Positions 15,629-22,487 of a stretch of 53,780 nucleotides of DNA are shown here, one piece after another. How positions within the stretch are numbered: position 1 is the first letter of the stretch; every line of letters starts with the position of its first letter. The DNA is from a bacterium. Its GTDB lineage: Bacteria > UBP6 > UBA1177. Under the pieces are notes generated by a model. The model ran no database searches and was not told where the DNA came from. It saw nothing but the letters and a program-made list of their open reading frames with translations. The DNA is taken from positions 1-53,780 of the forward strand of contig JAFYIZ010000048.1 in NCBI GenBank assembly GCA_017538365.1, written 5' to 3'. Both the position numbers and the translations under genes were made by a program.

Positions 15629-17151
15629 AAAAGCATTCAGCAATATTTATCTTTTTAGCGTTTGCTCTCTTCGTTTCCTGCTCATCCTCCAACTCTTCAA
15701 ACGACACCGATATCATTCCTGATGGTGATTCCAATTCTGATGACATCGAAACAGTCGATGATGATTCAGACTCTCAAAATTCTGAAATCGTTGATGATTA
15801 TGACGAAACGCCGGATCAGGATGCTGATTCTGACACATCTGAAAAAGTCGAATGTCTTGATCTGCGCTACAACGAAAACACGATCAAAACTCCTTTCCCA
15901 TTCAAGGATGCAAACGGCAAGCCCACTTTCTGCCGCCCAGGCTGCGACACGCCGACTGAAAACGATCCGCAGTGCGTCCGAAATATTTGGGAATGGGACA
16001 ACTGGGAAGAGTATCAAGTTTATCTGAAAGCGGAAAAGGAAAATCCGGGACAATACCCAAAGCGGGAATGCTATCCGTGGCCGTGCAAATTGCCTGATAT
16101 GCAATCGGACACCGATTCTGGCTTAAGAAGCGTTTGTGACAGAAACATCACAGTTCACGGGTATAGGGCAGACATGGGGTCTATTTGGACTCATGGCATG
16201 AGCGAAGGGCTTGTGGGAATGGAAATGGAGTATAGCTATCATGCAGGCAGGACTGTTGAATATGATCCTGAAAAAGATGAATATACAACCTTAGGAGCGA
16301 ACTTCGCTCCCCATATTTTCAATCGCGGAAGATATGTGGTTCTCGTTTCCAACACTAGAGCGTGGAACGATTCAGGCCACCAAACTTATGTTATTTCTAT
16401 CTTGAAAAAAGGAGATGAATATTTCTACGAATTTATTTATGACAATGAAAACCATAATGCATTTTTCTCCCGCCCGCCATTTGTCGGCAAAGACTGGGCT
16501 TTAATTCAGGTATGTGAAGGTAAGGACGGCAGGTGCGATGTCAAATACGCAAAAGCCGACAACTGGGAATGGCACAGCCTGAATATCGGTAAAGTTCAGG
16601 AAGGAAACATCGTTGACGACCGACTTTCTTTCATCATTCATGATGGTATTGCGGAAAGGCAGATATATTACTGCGACCTCAGCAAATATCCCTCAAGCAT
16701 AAAAGAGTGCACGAAAGTGACGAGAAAACTTGATAGCGGATATGAACTCGGTCACAGCCCAAGAATTGATGAAAATGACAAAAACAGACTTGTTTTTTAC
16801 AGCTACACTAGAACAGAAGGAGTTCTCGTTGATGTCAAGTTTGAAGACGGAAAAGAACCTGTTTACAAAGAAATCGTTGTCGGAACTTTGGCAAGACCTA
16901 ATAAAATAGAGGGCAATCTGATGATGGTGACATCTATTCCGCCTGATGAACCAAGCAACCTTGTCGGGTGTTTCTACCGTTTTGACAAAAACAAACTTTA
17001 CTGTCCCATCAAACATGACTGGCCAACAGAAGATATGGCTTTCCCGACATTTTCAGGGAAGTGGCAGCTATATAAAGATGAAGTGTCATATACCATGCGG
17101 GACTGGGACTGCTACTGCAAGGAAAATAATGTTTGTCCGTTTGAAGAGTGA
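15625..17151 (+). CDS. Predicted lipoprotein with acidic linker, 'SSNSSND' family (paralogue 2)
   Basis: 508 residues. The signal peptide MKKHSAIFIFLAFALFVSC ends in the lipobox FVSC, followed by SSSNSSNDTDIIPDGDSN and an Asp/Ser-rich linker. The large domain is related to the 13147 protein, and the C-terminus MRDWDCYCKENNVCPF matches the cysteine tail there. The paralogues are also similar at DNA level around the lipobox. The start codon overlaps the PIN toxin stop by 4 bp, and there is no separate SD beyond the toxin's 3' end. Expression should therefore depend on translation of the toxin. The function is unknown. Confidence 0.82.
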   Translation: MKKHSAIFIFLAFALFVSCSSSNSSNDTDIIPDGDSNSDDIETVDDDSDSQNSEIVDDYDETPDQDADSDTSEKVECLDLRYNENTIKTPFPFKDANGKPTFCRPGCDTPTENDPQCVRNIWEWDNWEEYQVYLKAEKENPGQYPKRECYPWPCKLPDMQSDTDSGLRSVCDRNITVHGYRADMGSIWTHGMSEGLVGMEMEYSYHAGRTVEYDPEKDEYTTLGANFAPHIFNRGRYVVLVSNTRAWNDSGHQTYVISILKKGDEYFYEFIYDNENHNAFFSRPPFVGKDWALIQVCEGKDGRCDVKYAKADNWEWHSLNIGKVQEGNIVDDRLSFIIHDGIAERQIYYCDLSKYPSSIKECTKVTRKLDSGYELGHSPRIDENDKNRLVFYSYTRTEGVLVDVKFEDGKEPVYKEIVVGTLARPNKIEGNLMMVTSIPPDEPSNLVGCFYRFDKNKLYCPIKHDWPTEDMAFPTFSGKWQLYKDEVSYTMRDWDCYCKENNVCPFEE

Positions 17152-17168
17152 GATTTATACAAAAATCG

Positions 17169-17193
17169 AACTGTTGCAGATTTTGCAACAGTT
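17169..17193. repeat. 25-bp inverted repeat, copy D
   Basis: AACTGTTGCA and TGCAACAGTT flank GATTT. It differs by one base from the palindrome at 13034-13058 and shares the same 10-bp left flank and 3-bp right flank. It lies 17 bp after the lipoprotein stop. Confidence 0.75.
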
Positions 17194-17194
17194 G

Positions 17195-17217
17195 CCGGCG
17201 GCTGTCCATCTGAACCC
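17195..17217 (+). repeat. Diverged or truncated 28-nt repeat remnant, copy D
   Basis: CGGCTGTCC is preserved right after the inverted repeat, exactly where copy B sits relative to its palindrome. The 3' half has lost the CTGTTTGGCTAAA block. Called from position and the 9-base match. Confidence 0.45.
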
Positions 17218-17365
17218 AATTCTTTATAGCATCTTATAAAAATTTCTTTTTATAACTTAAAATAAAACTTGATTTTTTATCATAGTTGTTGTTTTGTGTT
17301 TTGTGAAAATTTTCTTTGTGGTTTGAAATGAAAAGCGAAATAGTGTTGCCAAAGAAAAAAATATA

Positions 17366-17394
17366 TTGACATTTGTGATGTTAAACTTTAAATT
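17366..17394 (+). promoter_or_regulatory. Promoter of candidate small RNA 1
   Basis: A perfect -35 TTGACA (17366-17371), a 17-bp spacer, and TAAATT (17389-17394) as -10. The predicted start of about 17401 coincides with the foot of the hairpin described next. Confidence 0.6.
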
Positions 17395-17400
17395 GCGCTC

Positions 17401-17458
17401 AAGAAAACCCTGCACGCCTCTTAACAATGCGCACCTAGCGGGGTTCTCTCTCTTTTTT
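17401..17458 (+). ncRNA. Candidate small RNA 1 upstream of the broken Abi HEPN gene
   Basis: About 58 nt, bounded by a sigma70-like promoter and a U-tract. AGAAAACCCT (17402-17411) pairs with GGGGTTCTCT (17440-17449) with one mismatch and one G-U pair, and six Ts follow (17453-17458). The 28-nt loop contains GC-rich segments. It ends 26 nt before the ATG of the Abi pseudogene. Related AbiF proteins are known to be linked to an upstream noncoding RNA that acts as antitoxin, so this RNA may be the surviving antitoxin. Transcription is inferred, not shown. Confidence 0.5.
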
Positions 17459-17484
17459 ATTCCCAGACATTCAGGATAATCGGC

Positions 17485-17909
17485 ATGAGCAAGAAAACGT
17501 ATAATAAGCCGCCTTTATCTTTGGAAGCAACAACATTCCGGCAAAAATCAGAATAGCCGAATATTTCGGTTTTAAAAAAGCCTCTGTCAAAGTGCTTGTA
17601 AGCTGGTTGCAGCACCTTAACCTTGTAAGGAATATATGTGCCCATTATTCAAGACTGTTCAGCCGGAGCTTCATTGTCCGCCCGATGATTCCTACTACCA
17701 AACCAAAAAGATGGGTCTCTGTAATTCCGGCACAGGACAGGATTTATATTTCTATCTGCATCATCACGCATTTTCTCGATATCTGCGCTCCCGAATTTGA
17801 TTTCAGAAAAAAACTGAAAGATTTAATGAAGATGGCAAGAAAAACTCAGCTTCCTTCCATGGGGTTTCCAGTGAATTGGGAAGAAGAGGCTTTGTTCCAG
17901 AAAGATTAG
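17485..17909 (+). pseudogene. Abi_2-type (AbiD/AbiF-like) HEPN RNase gene, broken by internal deletion
   Basis: The ATG at 17485 begins MSKKTYNKPPLSLE, the typical N-terminus of Abi_2 proteins. About 9 codons later this frame hits a stop (17530s). Another frame carries the family's C-terminal third: KIRIAEYFGF, then SWLQHLNLVRNICAHYSRLF with the HEPN R-x4-H (RNICAH), and the ending MGFPVNWEEE. The middle, roughly 150-180 codons of an expected ~300-residue protein, is missing, and the reading frame shifts at the join. An intact small gene starting at 17592 is possible in principle but has no SD. If toxic, the gene is dead, while its upstream RNA unit looks intact. Confidence 0.75.
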
Positions 17910-17931
17910 GCATGGCTTTTCAGGTAAATAC

Positions 17932-17959
17932 GACGGCTGTTCGATGCTGTTTGGCTAAG
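17932..17959 (+). repeat. 28-nt interspersed direct repeat, copy E
   Basis: GACGGCTGTTCGATG then CTGTTTGGCTAAGA, 22 bp after the Abi pseudogene stop and about 60 bp before the promoter of candidate small RNA 2. Confidence 0.75.
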
Positions 17960-18018
17960 AAATCTTTTTTATAAAACAAATTTCTTTTGCTTTAATTAAA
18001 ATTTTTAATTTTTTAGTC

Positions 18019-18046
18019 TTGACAATAAAGAAAAGTTGAATAGAAT
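18019..18046 (+). promoter_or_regulatory. Promoter of candidate small RNA 2
   Basis: A perfect -35 TTGACA (18019-18024), a 16-bp spacer and TAGAAT (18041-18046), five of six consensus bases. It lies about 165 bp upstream of the RNase gene, with a full terminator in between. This is the layout expected for a separate short RNA. Confidence 0.7.
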
Positions 18047-18052
18047 AAATGC

Positions 18053-18202
18053 CGCAAGTAACTTGTGTGCTTGCTTTGCGTTGATCCGAAGTTCTGGGCT
18101 GGCATCCAGTTCTTCGGGGAGCTCTAGAGGGTTCGGCATTCAGCCACAAGCCAGCAACTAAAATGTCATTAAAATGCTTGCTTCTCGCAAGCATTTTTTT
18201 TT
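18053..18202 (+). ncRNA. Candidate structured RNA 2 upstream of the PBECR4-type RNase (type III-like antitoxin)
   Basis: About 150 nt from a strong promoter to an intrinsic terminator, with no open reading frame of note. A 32-nt hairpin at 18086-18117 has arms CCGAAG-TT-CTGG and CCAG-TT-CTTCGG, so a UU/UU internal loop splits the stem. A second hairpin pairs GCAAG (18054-18058) with CTTGC (18070-18074). AATGCCG (18048-18054) could pair with CGGCATT (18134-18140) if transcription starts a few bases earlier than predicted. I do not recognise 6S, SRP, tmRNA or a riboswitch. I infer an RNA antitoxin for the adjacent toxin-like gene. Confidence 0.6.
18171..18202 (+). terminator. Intrinsic terminator between candidate RNA 2 and the RNase gene
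   Basis: A perfect 11-bp stem, AAAATGCTTGC / GCAAGCATTTT, with loop TTCTC and a run of nine Ts ending at 18202. The SD GGAG of the RNase gene starts at the very next base, so the gene is expressed only by read-through or from an unseen promoter. Confidence 0.88.
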
Positions 18203-18211
18203 GGAGTTGAA

Positions 18212-18790
18212 ATGGATGATTTATATAACGCGGCTTCTGTTTTTAAAGAACTGCTCGATGTAGAGTATGTCTTTGTTCTTGGCAGAAAGAATGTCAAGGC
18301 AACAATTCATCTGATTTTTCACGATACAAATTTTTATCACCTCGCCGGATTGCAGCATCTTGAAGATATTGCGCACTTGAGAAGAAACAAGAAGGAAATT
18401 TTTAAAAAAATCCTCAATCAGCAGATAAAAATCGAGGATATTCAAAAATCACGATTTTATAAAGATATCGAGGGAAGAGTTGCTGCGTTATCATTATTGC
18501 CGCTTTTGTTGGACAGCAACGAGACAATTTTCAAATACAATAAGGAAAGGAACTGTTTTTCTCTGATAGATGCCGATTATCTCATTGAAAACACATTGAA
18601 CAGGCAGACTCTTTACACTTTTCTTGCAAAATATCCGGATGACAATTTTTTCTGCCGCTCATTTTTCCCGAAAGACAAAAAAGATTATTCGGTCGGACAA
18701 ACGAGATGGACTCTGCTTTTTAAAAAGAAAATCAATAAATCCGCGAACACGGAAGAAATCCTGTTCAGACATAAAAATTTCAAGGAATAG
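18212..18790 (+). CDS. PBECR4-like nuclease-domain protein, candidate RNase toxin
   Basis: 192 residues. The block VFVLGRKNVKATIHLIF then NFYHLAGLQHL, the middle RFYKDIEGRVAALSLLPLLLD, and the C-terminal FFPKDKKDYSVGQTRWTLLFKKK match my memory of the PBECR4 family. That family (phage-Barnase-EndoU-ColicinE5/D-RelE-like nuclease 4) is predicted to have an RNase fold. The His in NFYHL and the C-terminal basic/aromatic strand would be active-site candidates. No signal peptide. The SD GGAG (18203-18206) abuts the T-tract of the terminator upstream. The layout promoter, RNA, terminator, RNase is that of type III toxin-antitoxin loci, although the toxin is not ToxN-like. The stop codon touches repeat copy F. 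Confidence 0.7.
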   Translation: MDDLYNAASVFKELLDVEYVFVLGRKNVKATIHLIFHDTNFYHLAGLQHLEDIAHLRRNKKEIFKKILNQQIKIEDIQKSRFYKDIEGRVAALSLLPLLLDSNETIFKYNKERNCFSLIDADYLIENTLNRQTLYTFLAKYPDDNFFCRSFFPKDKKDYSVGQTRWTLLFKKKINKSANTEEILFRHKNFKE

Positions 18791-18818
18791 GACGGCTGTC
18801 CGCTGCTGTTTGGCTAAA
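18791..18818 (+). repeat. 28-nt interspersed direct repeat, copy F
   Basis: GACGGCTGTCCGCTG then CTGTTTGGCTAAA, starting at the first base after the RNase stop codon. It is the right boundary of the repeat-delimited region; core metabolic genes follow. Confidence 0.75.
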
Positions 18819-18896
18819 TTAAAAAATCCTCAAAAAATGTCGGTTTGAACAAAACTGCCGGAAGCATATAAATTTAAATTTAAGGTTGCTTTTTAT

Positions 18897-18925
18897 TTGA
18901 CTTTATAACTTCAAGACTAATAATT
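18897..18925 (+). promoter_or_regulatory. Probable promoter of the fumarase-kor operon
   Basis: TTGACT (18897-18902) lies 17 bp before ATAATT (18920-18925; TAATAAT overlaps it). The SD TGGAG and the ATG of the fumarase alpha gene follow within 22 nt. Confidence 0.45.
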
Positions 18926-18946
18926 CAGCGGTTTTTTGGAGTTGCA

Positions 18947-19765
18947 ATGAGAATTATCGAAGGTCTTCGCATAAAAGATGCTGTAAAAGAGCTTTTTATA
19001 AAGCTCAACTATTCGCCTGATTCTTTGAAAGATGTCGTTTTTGCAGAACCTGCGATGGAGCCTTTTGAATATCAACTTGCTGAAATTATTGATGAAAATT
19101 GCCGAAAAGCAAAAACTGAAATGCGCCCGCTCTGTCAGGATTGCGGTGTCGCGCAGGTCTTTGTTAAAATGGGAAAAAACGTCACTTTCAGCGATGCTCC
19201 GAGCTTAGAGATCCTCATAAACAAAGGGGTAGAGGAGGCATACGTTGAAGGACTTCTCAGAAAATCGACTGTCACTGACCCGTTTGAGCGTAAAAACGAA
19301 GGGAAAAACCTTCCGGCTTTCATTCACTACGAGCTTTGCGACGGCGACACTTTTGAGATCTACGCAGTAGCAAAAGGCGGCGGCAGCGAAAACGTGAGTG
19401 CGCAGAAGATGCTCGTTCCGGCGGTCGGCCGCGAGGGAGTTGCGGAATTTGTTTTCGAAACTCTGAAAAACGCTGGCGGCAAAGGTTGTCCTCCATATTT
19501 TGTGGGAGTAGGTGTCGGCGGAACATTCGATTCGGTCGCAACCTTGGCCAAAAAAGCACTTCTCGAGCAGGTCTGCGAAGATGATGAACTGCTTGAAATG
19601 ATCAACGGAAAAGTGAAAGATCTCTCTTTCGGCGTTCTCGGTTTTCCGGGTAAGTGCCCTGTGAAAAAGGTTTTTGTGAAAAAGGCTCCGACACATATCG
19701 CCATGATGCCGGCTGCGGTGGCACTCAACTGCCATAGTTTCAGAACTGGAAAGGTAGAGTTGTGA
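18947..19765 (+). CDS. Class I fumarate hydratase, alpha subunit
   Basis: With the beta subunit this forms the oxygen-sensitive [4Fe-4S] enzyme that interconverts fumarate and malate. The 272 residues contain CQDCGVAQVFVKMG, whose cysteine should ligate the cluster, and the GREGVAEFVFETLKNAGGKGCPP segment. GVGVGGTFDSVATLAKKALL and the NCHSFRTG region near the C-terminus also fit the TtdA/FumA N-terminal family. The length is normal for two-subunit enzymes. A tartrate dehydratase role cannot be excluded from sequence alone. However, coupling with the kor genes favours a partial reductive or oxidative TCA branch. It overlaps the beta gene by 4 bp. Confidence 0.9.
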   Translation: MRIIEGLRIKDAVKELFIKLNYSPDSLKDVVFAEPAMEPFEYQLAEIIDENCRKAKTEMRPLCQDCGVAQVFVKMGKNVTFSDAPSLEILINKGVEEAYVEGLLRKSTVTDPFERKNEGKNLPAFIHYELCDGDTFEIYAVAKGGGSENVSAQKMLVPAVGREGVAEFVFETLKNAGGKGCPPYFVGVGVGGTFDSVATLAKKALLEQVCEDDELLEMINGKVKDLSFGVLGFPGKCPVKKVFVKKAPTHIAMMPAAVALNCHSFRTGKVEL

Positions 19766-20256
19766 TGATAGCGGCAGATAAGGAAATAAAAGCGGGAAAC
19801 ATCGTTTCTTTGAACGGAGCGATGTTCACTCTGCGCGACGCTTCGGCGAAAAAGCTCGCCAAAATGCTTGAAAACGGCGAAAATACAGGGCTCGAGCTTG
19901 AAGATTCTGCCGTGTTCTTTGCCGCTCCGACTCCCGGATTTGAGGCAGGAAGGATGAGCATCGGGCCTACGACGAGTTCGAGGATGGCGGTTTTCATTCC
20001 TACGCTGATCAAGCACGGAGTCAGATATTTTATCGGCAAAGGGGCTCTTCCGAAAGATGCGGTCGATGCGATAGTTGCAGGAAAAGCCGCTTATTTCCAG
20101 GCTTTCGGCGGAACTGGAGCGAATTACGGAAGCAAAGTGAAGTCGATGGAACTTCTGCTTTTTCCCGAGTTCGGCCCTGAGGCTGTTTACAAAGTTGAAA
20201 CATCGGATTTTCCGATCGTTATATCAGTAGATCCAAATGGTGGCATATTTTTTTAA
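19762..20256 (+). CDS. Class I fumarate hydratase, beta subunit
   Basis: 164 residues, normal for the TtdB/FumA C-terminal domain, which swivels over the active site of the alpha subunit. Family motifs: ADKEIKAGNIVSLNG, the LRDASAKKL block, FFAAPTPG, GPTTSSRM (substrate loop) and GKGAL. FQAFGGTGANYGSKV is also present. Translation is coupled to the alpha subunit by an ATGA overlap. The ferredoxin subunit gene of the kor cluster starts 17 bp later, consistent with a single operon. Confidence 0.88.
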   Translation: MMIAADKEIKAGNIVSLNGAMFTLRDASAKKLAKMLENGENTGLELEDSAVFFAAPTPGFEAGRMSIGPTTSSRMAVFIPTLIKHGVRYFIGKGALPKDAVDAIVAGKAAYFQAFGGTGANYGSKVKSMELLLFPEFGPEAVYKVETSDFPIVISVDPNGGIFF

Positions 20257-20272
20257 TTTGTGAGGTTTGAAC

Positions 20273-20506
20273 ATGGGTAAAAAAGAATTTCAGGAAACCA
20301 AGTACGAAGGCGAAAAGTGCGTGCTTACGGTCAGACCGGCGCTTTGCAAAGGCTGCGAAGTCTGCATCGAATTCTGTCCGAAAAAAGTTCTTTCGCTCGA
20401 AAGAAAACAGCAGGTCGTAGTTGCAGACCACATCGAAAACTGCATAGCTTGCGGAATGTGCGAGCTGAGATGTCCCGATTTCGCGATTTACATTGAGAAA
20501 AAGTAG
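20273..20506 (+). CDS. korD: 2-oxoacid:ferredoxin oxidoreductase, ferredoxin (delta) subunit
   Basis: 77 residues with two [4Fe-4S] motifs, CKGCEVCIEFCP and CIACGMCELRCP, separated by about 27 residues. This is the electron-transfer subunit that passes electrons from the TPP site to external ferredoxin. The ATG at 20273 is chosen over a TTG six bases upstream because TGAGGT lies at ideal distance. The next gene starts 10 bp after the stop. Confidence 0.9.
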   Translation: MGKKEFQETKYEGEKCVLTVRPALCKGCEVCIEFCPKKVLSLERKQQVVVADHIENCIACGMCELRCPDFAIYIEKK

Positions 20507-20515
20507 GAGAGAACT

Positions 20516-21649
20516 ATGGCAAATCCAAAGTACGAATTTATTCAGGGAAACCTTGCCTGTGCAAAAGGCGCGGCTTACGCGGGCTGTAAGTTTTTCGGCG
20601 GATACCCGATCACTCCGTCGACCGAAATAGCCGAATTCATGTCGGAATACCAGCCTCAGCACGGCGGAAAATTCATTCAGATGGAAGACGAGATCGCTTC
20701 AATCGGCTCGATCATCGGCGCGTCACTCACCGGCGCAAAAGCTATGACGGCTACGAGCGGCCCCGGTTTCTCGCTTATGCAGGAGCTTCTAGGATATGCA
20801 TGCATCGCCGAAGTTCCGATAGTCGTTGTTGACGTAATGAGAGGCGGCCCCTCGACAGGTCTTCCCACTTCTCCGGCTCAGTCCGACCTTCTTCAGGCAA
20901 AATGGGGAACCCACGGCGACCATCCGACGATCACGATCGTTCCCAATTCGGTAGAAGAGATGTTCACCGAGACTGTCAGAGCTTTCAACCTTGCCGAATT
21001 CTTCAGAACTCCCGTCATCATCCTCGGTGACGAGATCATTGGCCACATGAGAGAAAAAATCAGAATACCCGAACCGGGAGAACTTGAAGTTATAAACAGA
21101 AGCCTTCCGAACAACGACGGCGTCTGCAAAAATCCGTATGCATCGGATCACAACAAGCCTGTATGTCTTCCGAACTTCGGAAAGAGCAGGATCCACGTAA
21201 CCGGTCTCAACCACGACGACACAGGTTTCCCGACGATGGATCCGATGATCGTTGCGCGTGAAAACGAGAGAATCTCGTCGAAGATCTACCATCAGAGAAG
21301 CATGATCGACAAGTTCGAAGCTATCAAATGCGAAGACGCGAAAGTCCTTTTCCTCGCTGTAGGAAGTGCGGCGCGTGCTGCTGAAGAAGCTGTCACGGTC
21401 CTTCGTGAAAGAGGCGTCAAAGCTGGCCTTTTCAGACCGATCACACTGTGGCCTTTCCCGAAAGAAGAGTTCGCGAAGTATGCCGCAAACGCAGACTACA
21501 TCGTCGTTCCGGAAATGAACTTAGGTCAGCTCAAAACAGTTGCCGAAAGATTCACGAAACGCACGAAGATCGTTCCCATCAACCTTGTAAACGGCGAGCC
21601 GCTTGGACCCGACACGATACTTTCCGCCGTTAATCACCTTAATATTTAG
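20516..21649 (+). CDS. korA: 2-oxoacid:ferredoxin oxidoreductase, alpha subunit (2-oxoglutarate type)
   Basis: 377 residues. The N-terminal GGYPITPSTEIAEFM is the signature of the alpha subunit's pyrimidine-binding domain, followed by GGPSTGLPTSPAQSDLLQ. KorA enzymes with this motif usually convert 2-oxoglutarate and CoA to succinyl-CoA, CO2 and reduced ferredoxin. The C-terminal region from about 270 has the transketolase C-terminal-like fold (LFLAVGSAARAAEEAV). The gene order delta, alpha, beta, gamma is typical of four-subunit enzymes. Substrate preference is inferred from similarity and from the linked fumarase genes. Confidence 0.92.
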   Translation: MANPKYEFIQGNLACAKGAAYAGCKFFGGYPITPSTEIAEFMSEYQPQHGGKFIQMEDEIASIGSIIGASLTGAKAMTATSGPGFSLMQELLGYACIAEVPIVVVDVMRGGPSTGLPTSPAQSDLLQAKWGTHGDHPTITIVPNSVEEMFTETVRAFNLAEFFRTPVIILGDEIIGHMREKIRIPEPGELEVINRSLPNNDGVCKNPYASDHNKPVCLPNFGKSRIHVTGLNHDDTGFPTMDPMIVARENERISSKIYHQRSMIDKFEAIKCEDAKVLFLAVGSAARAAEEAVTVLRERGVKAGLFRPITLWPFPKEEFAKYAANADYIVVPEMNLGQLKTVAERFTKRTKIVPINLVNGEPLGPDTILSAVNHLNI

Positions 21650-21659
21650 GGGGTAGAAA

Positions 21660-22487
21660 ATGTTTGATTATTCGCAATATTTAAGAAACGAAAAACTTCC
21701 GCACATCTGGTGCCCCGGCTGCGGCCACGGAATAGTTTTGAAGTCGCTCATCAGAGCAGTTGCAAAAGCAGGCTGGAACAAAGACGAGATCGTTCTTGTC
21801 AGCGGTATCGGCTGTGCATCGAGACTTCCGGGATATGTTGATTTCAACACGCTCCACACGGCTCACGGCCGCGCTCTCGCTTTCGCAACGGGCATCAAGC
21901 TCGCGAAACCCGAAATGCACGTCATCGTAGTTTCGGGCGACGGCGACTCTCTCGCTATCGGCGGAAACCACTTCATCCACGCTTGCAGAAGAAACATCGA
22001 CATCACGCTCATCTGTTTCAACAACGGAATCTACGGCATGACCGGCGGTCAGTACTCTCCGACCACGGCAAGCGGCGACAAAACGGCGACATCTCCTTTC
22101 GGAAACGTCGAACCGCACTTCAACGTTGCAGAACTTGCAAAAGGCGCAGGCGCAACATTCGTAGCAAGAGGCACGAGCTACGGTGTTCCGCAGCTTGACA
22201 ACTTCATCTACCAGGGCCTTATGCACAAAGGTTTCTCCGTTATCGAAGCGGCTGAAGCATGCTTCACGACCCACGGCAGAAAGAACCGCAAAAAATACGG
22301 TCCCAGCAACCTCGACATGCTCAAATGGCAGAGAGATCACGCTGTTTCAGTCGAAAAGGCAGCAGGAATGAGCGAGGAAGAACTTCAGGATAAAATTATC
22401 ACCGGAGTTCTCCACAATGTCGAAAAACCTGAATTTACCGAACAATATCAGAAACTTATTGATTCCTTCAACGGAGGAGCAAAATGA
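21660..22487 (+). CDS. korB: 2-oxoacid:ferredoxin oxidoreductase, beta subunit (TPP-binding)
   Basis: 275 residues. WCPGCGHGIVLKSL is the N-terminal signature. The thiamine diphosphate motif runs from VVSGDGDSLAIGGNH to CFNNGIYGMTGGQ, with GDG and NN about 30 residues apart. GIGCASRLPGYVDFNTLHTAHGR, split across two conserved blocks, is also diagnostic. It binds TPP and Mg and carries out decarboxylation. It follows korA by 10 bp and overlaps korC by 4 bp. Confidence 0.93.
   Translation: MFDYSQYLRNEKLPHIWCPGCGHGIVLKSLIRAVAKAGWNKDEIVLVSGIGCASRLPGYVDFNTLHTAHGRALAFATGIKLAKPEMHVIVVSGDGDSLAIGGNHFIHACRRNIDITLICFNNGIYGMTGGQYSPTTASGDKTATSPFGNVEPHFNVAELAKGAGATFVARGTSYGVPQLDNFIYQGLMHKGFSVIEAAEACFTTHGRKNRKKYGPSNLDMLKWQRDHAVSVEKAAGMSEEELQDKIITGVLHNVEKPEFTEQYQKLIDSFNGGAK

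Noticed and set aside
17592-17909. An intact 105-residue HEPN protein
   Set aside because: It has no SD and begins in the middle of the Abi_2 C-terminal region. The true family N-terminus is found 107 bp upstream in another frame, so a broken gene is the better reading.
18053-18202. 6S RNA, SRP RNA, tmRNA or a known riboswitch
   Set aside because: None of the conserved sequence cores I know is present on either strand. The 7-bp closing stem would partly precede the predicted start site, so a 6S-like fold is not supported.
9399-18818. A canonical integron with attC sites
   Set aside because: I looked for RYYYAAC...GTTRRRY pairs flanking the 28-nt repeat. GTTTGGC comes close to one half, but no matching partner was found, and no integrase gene is present.
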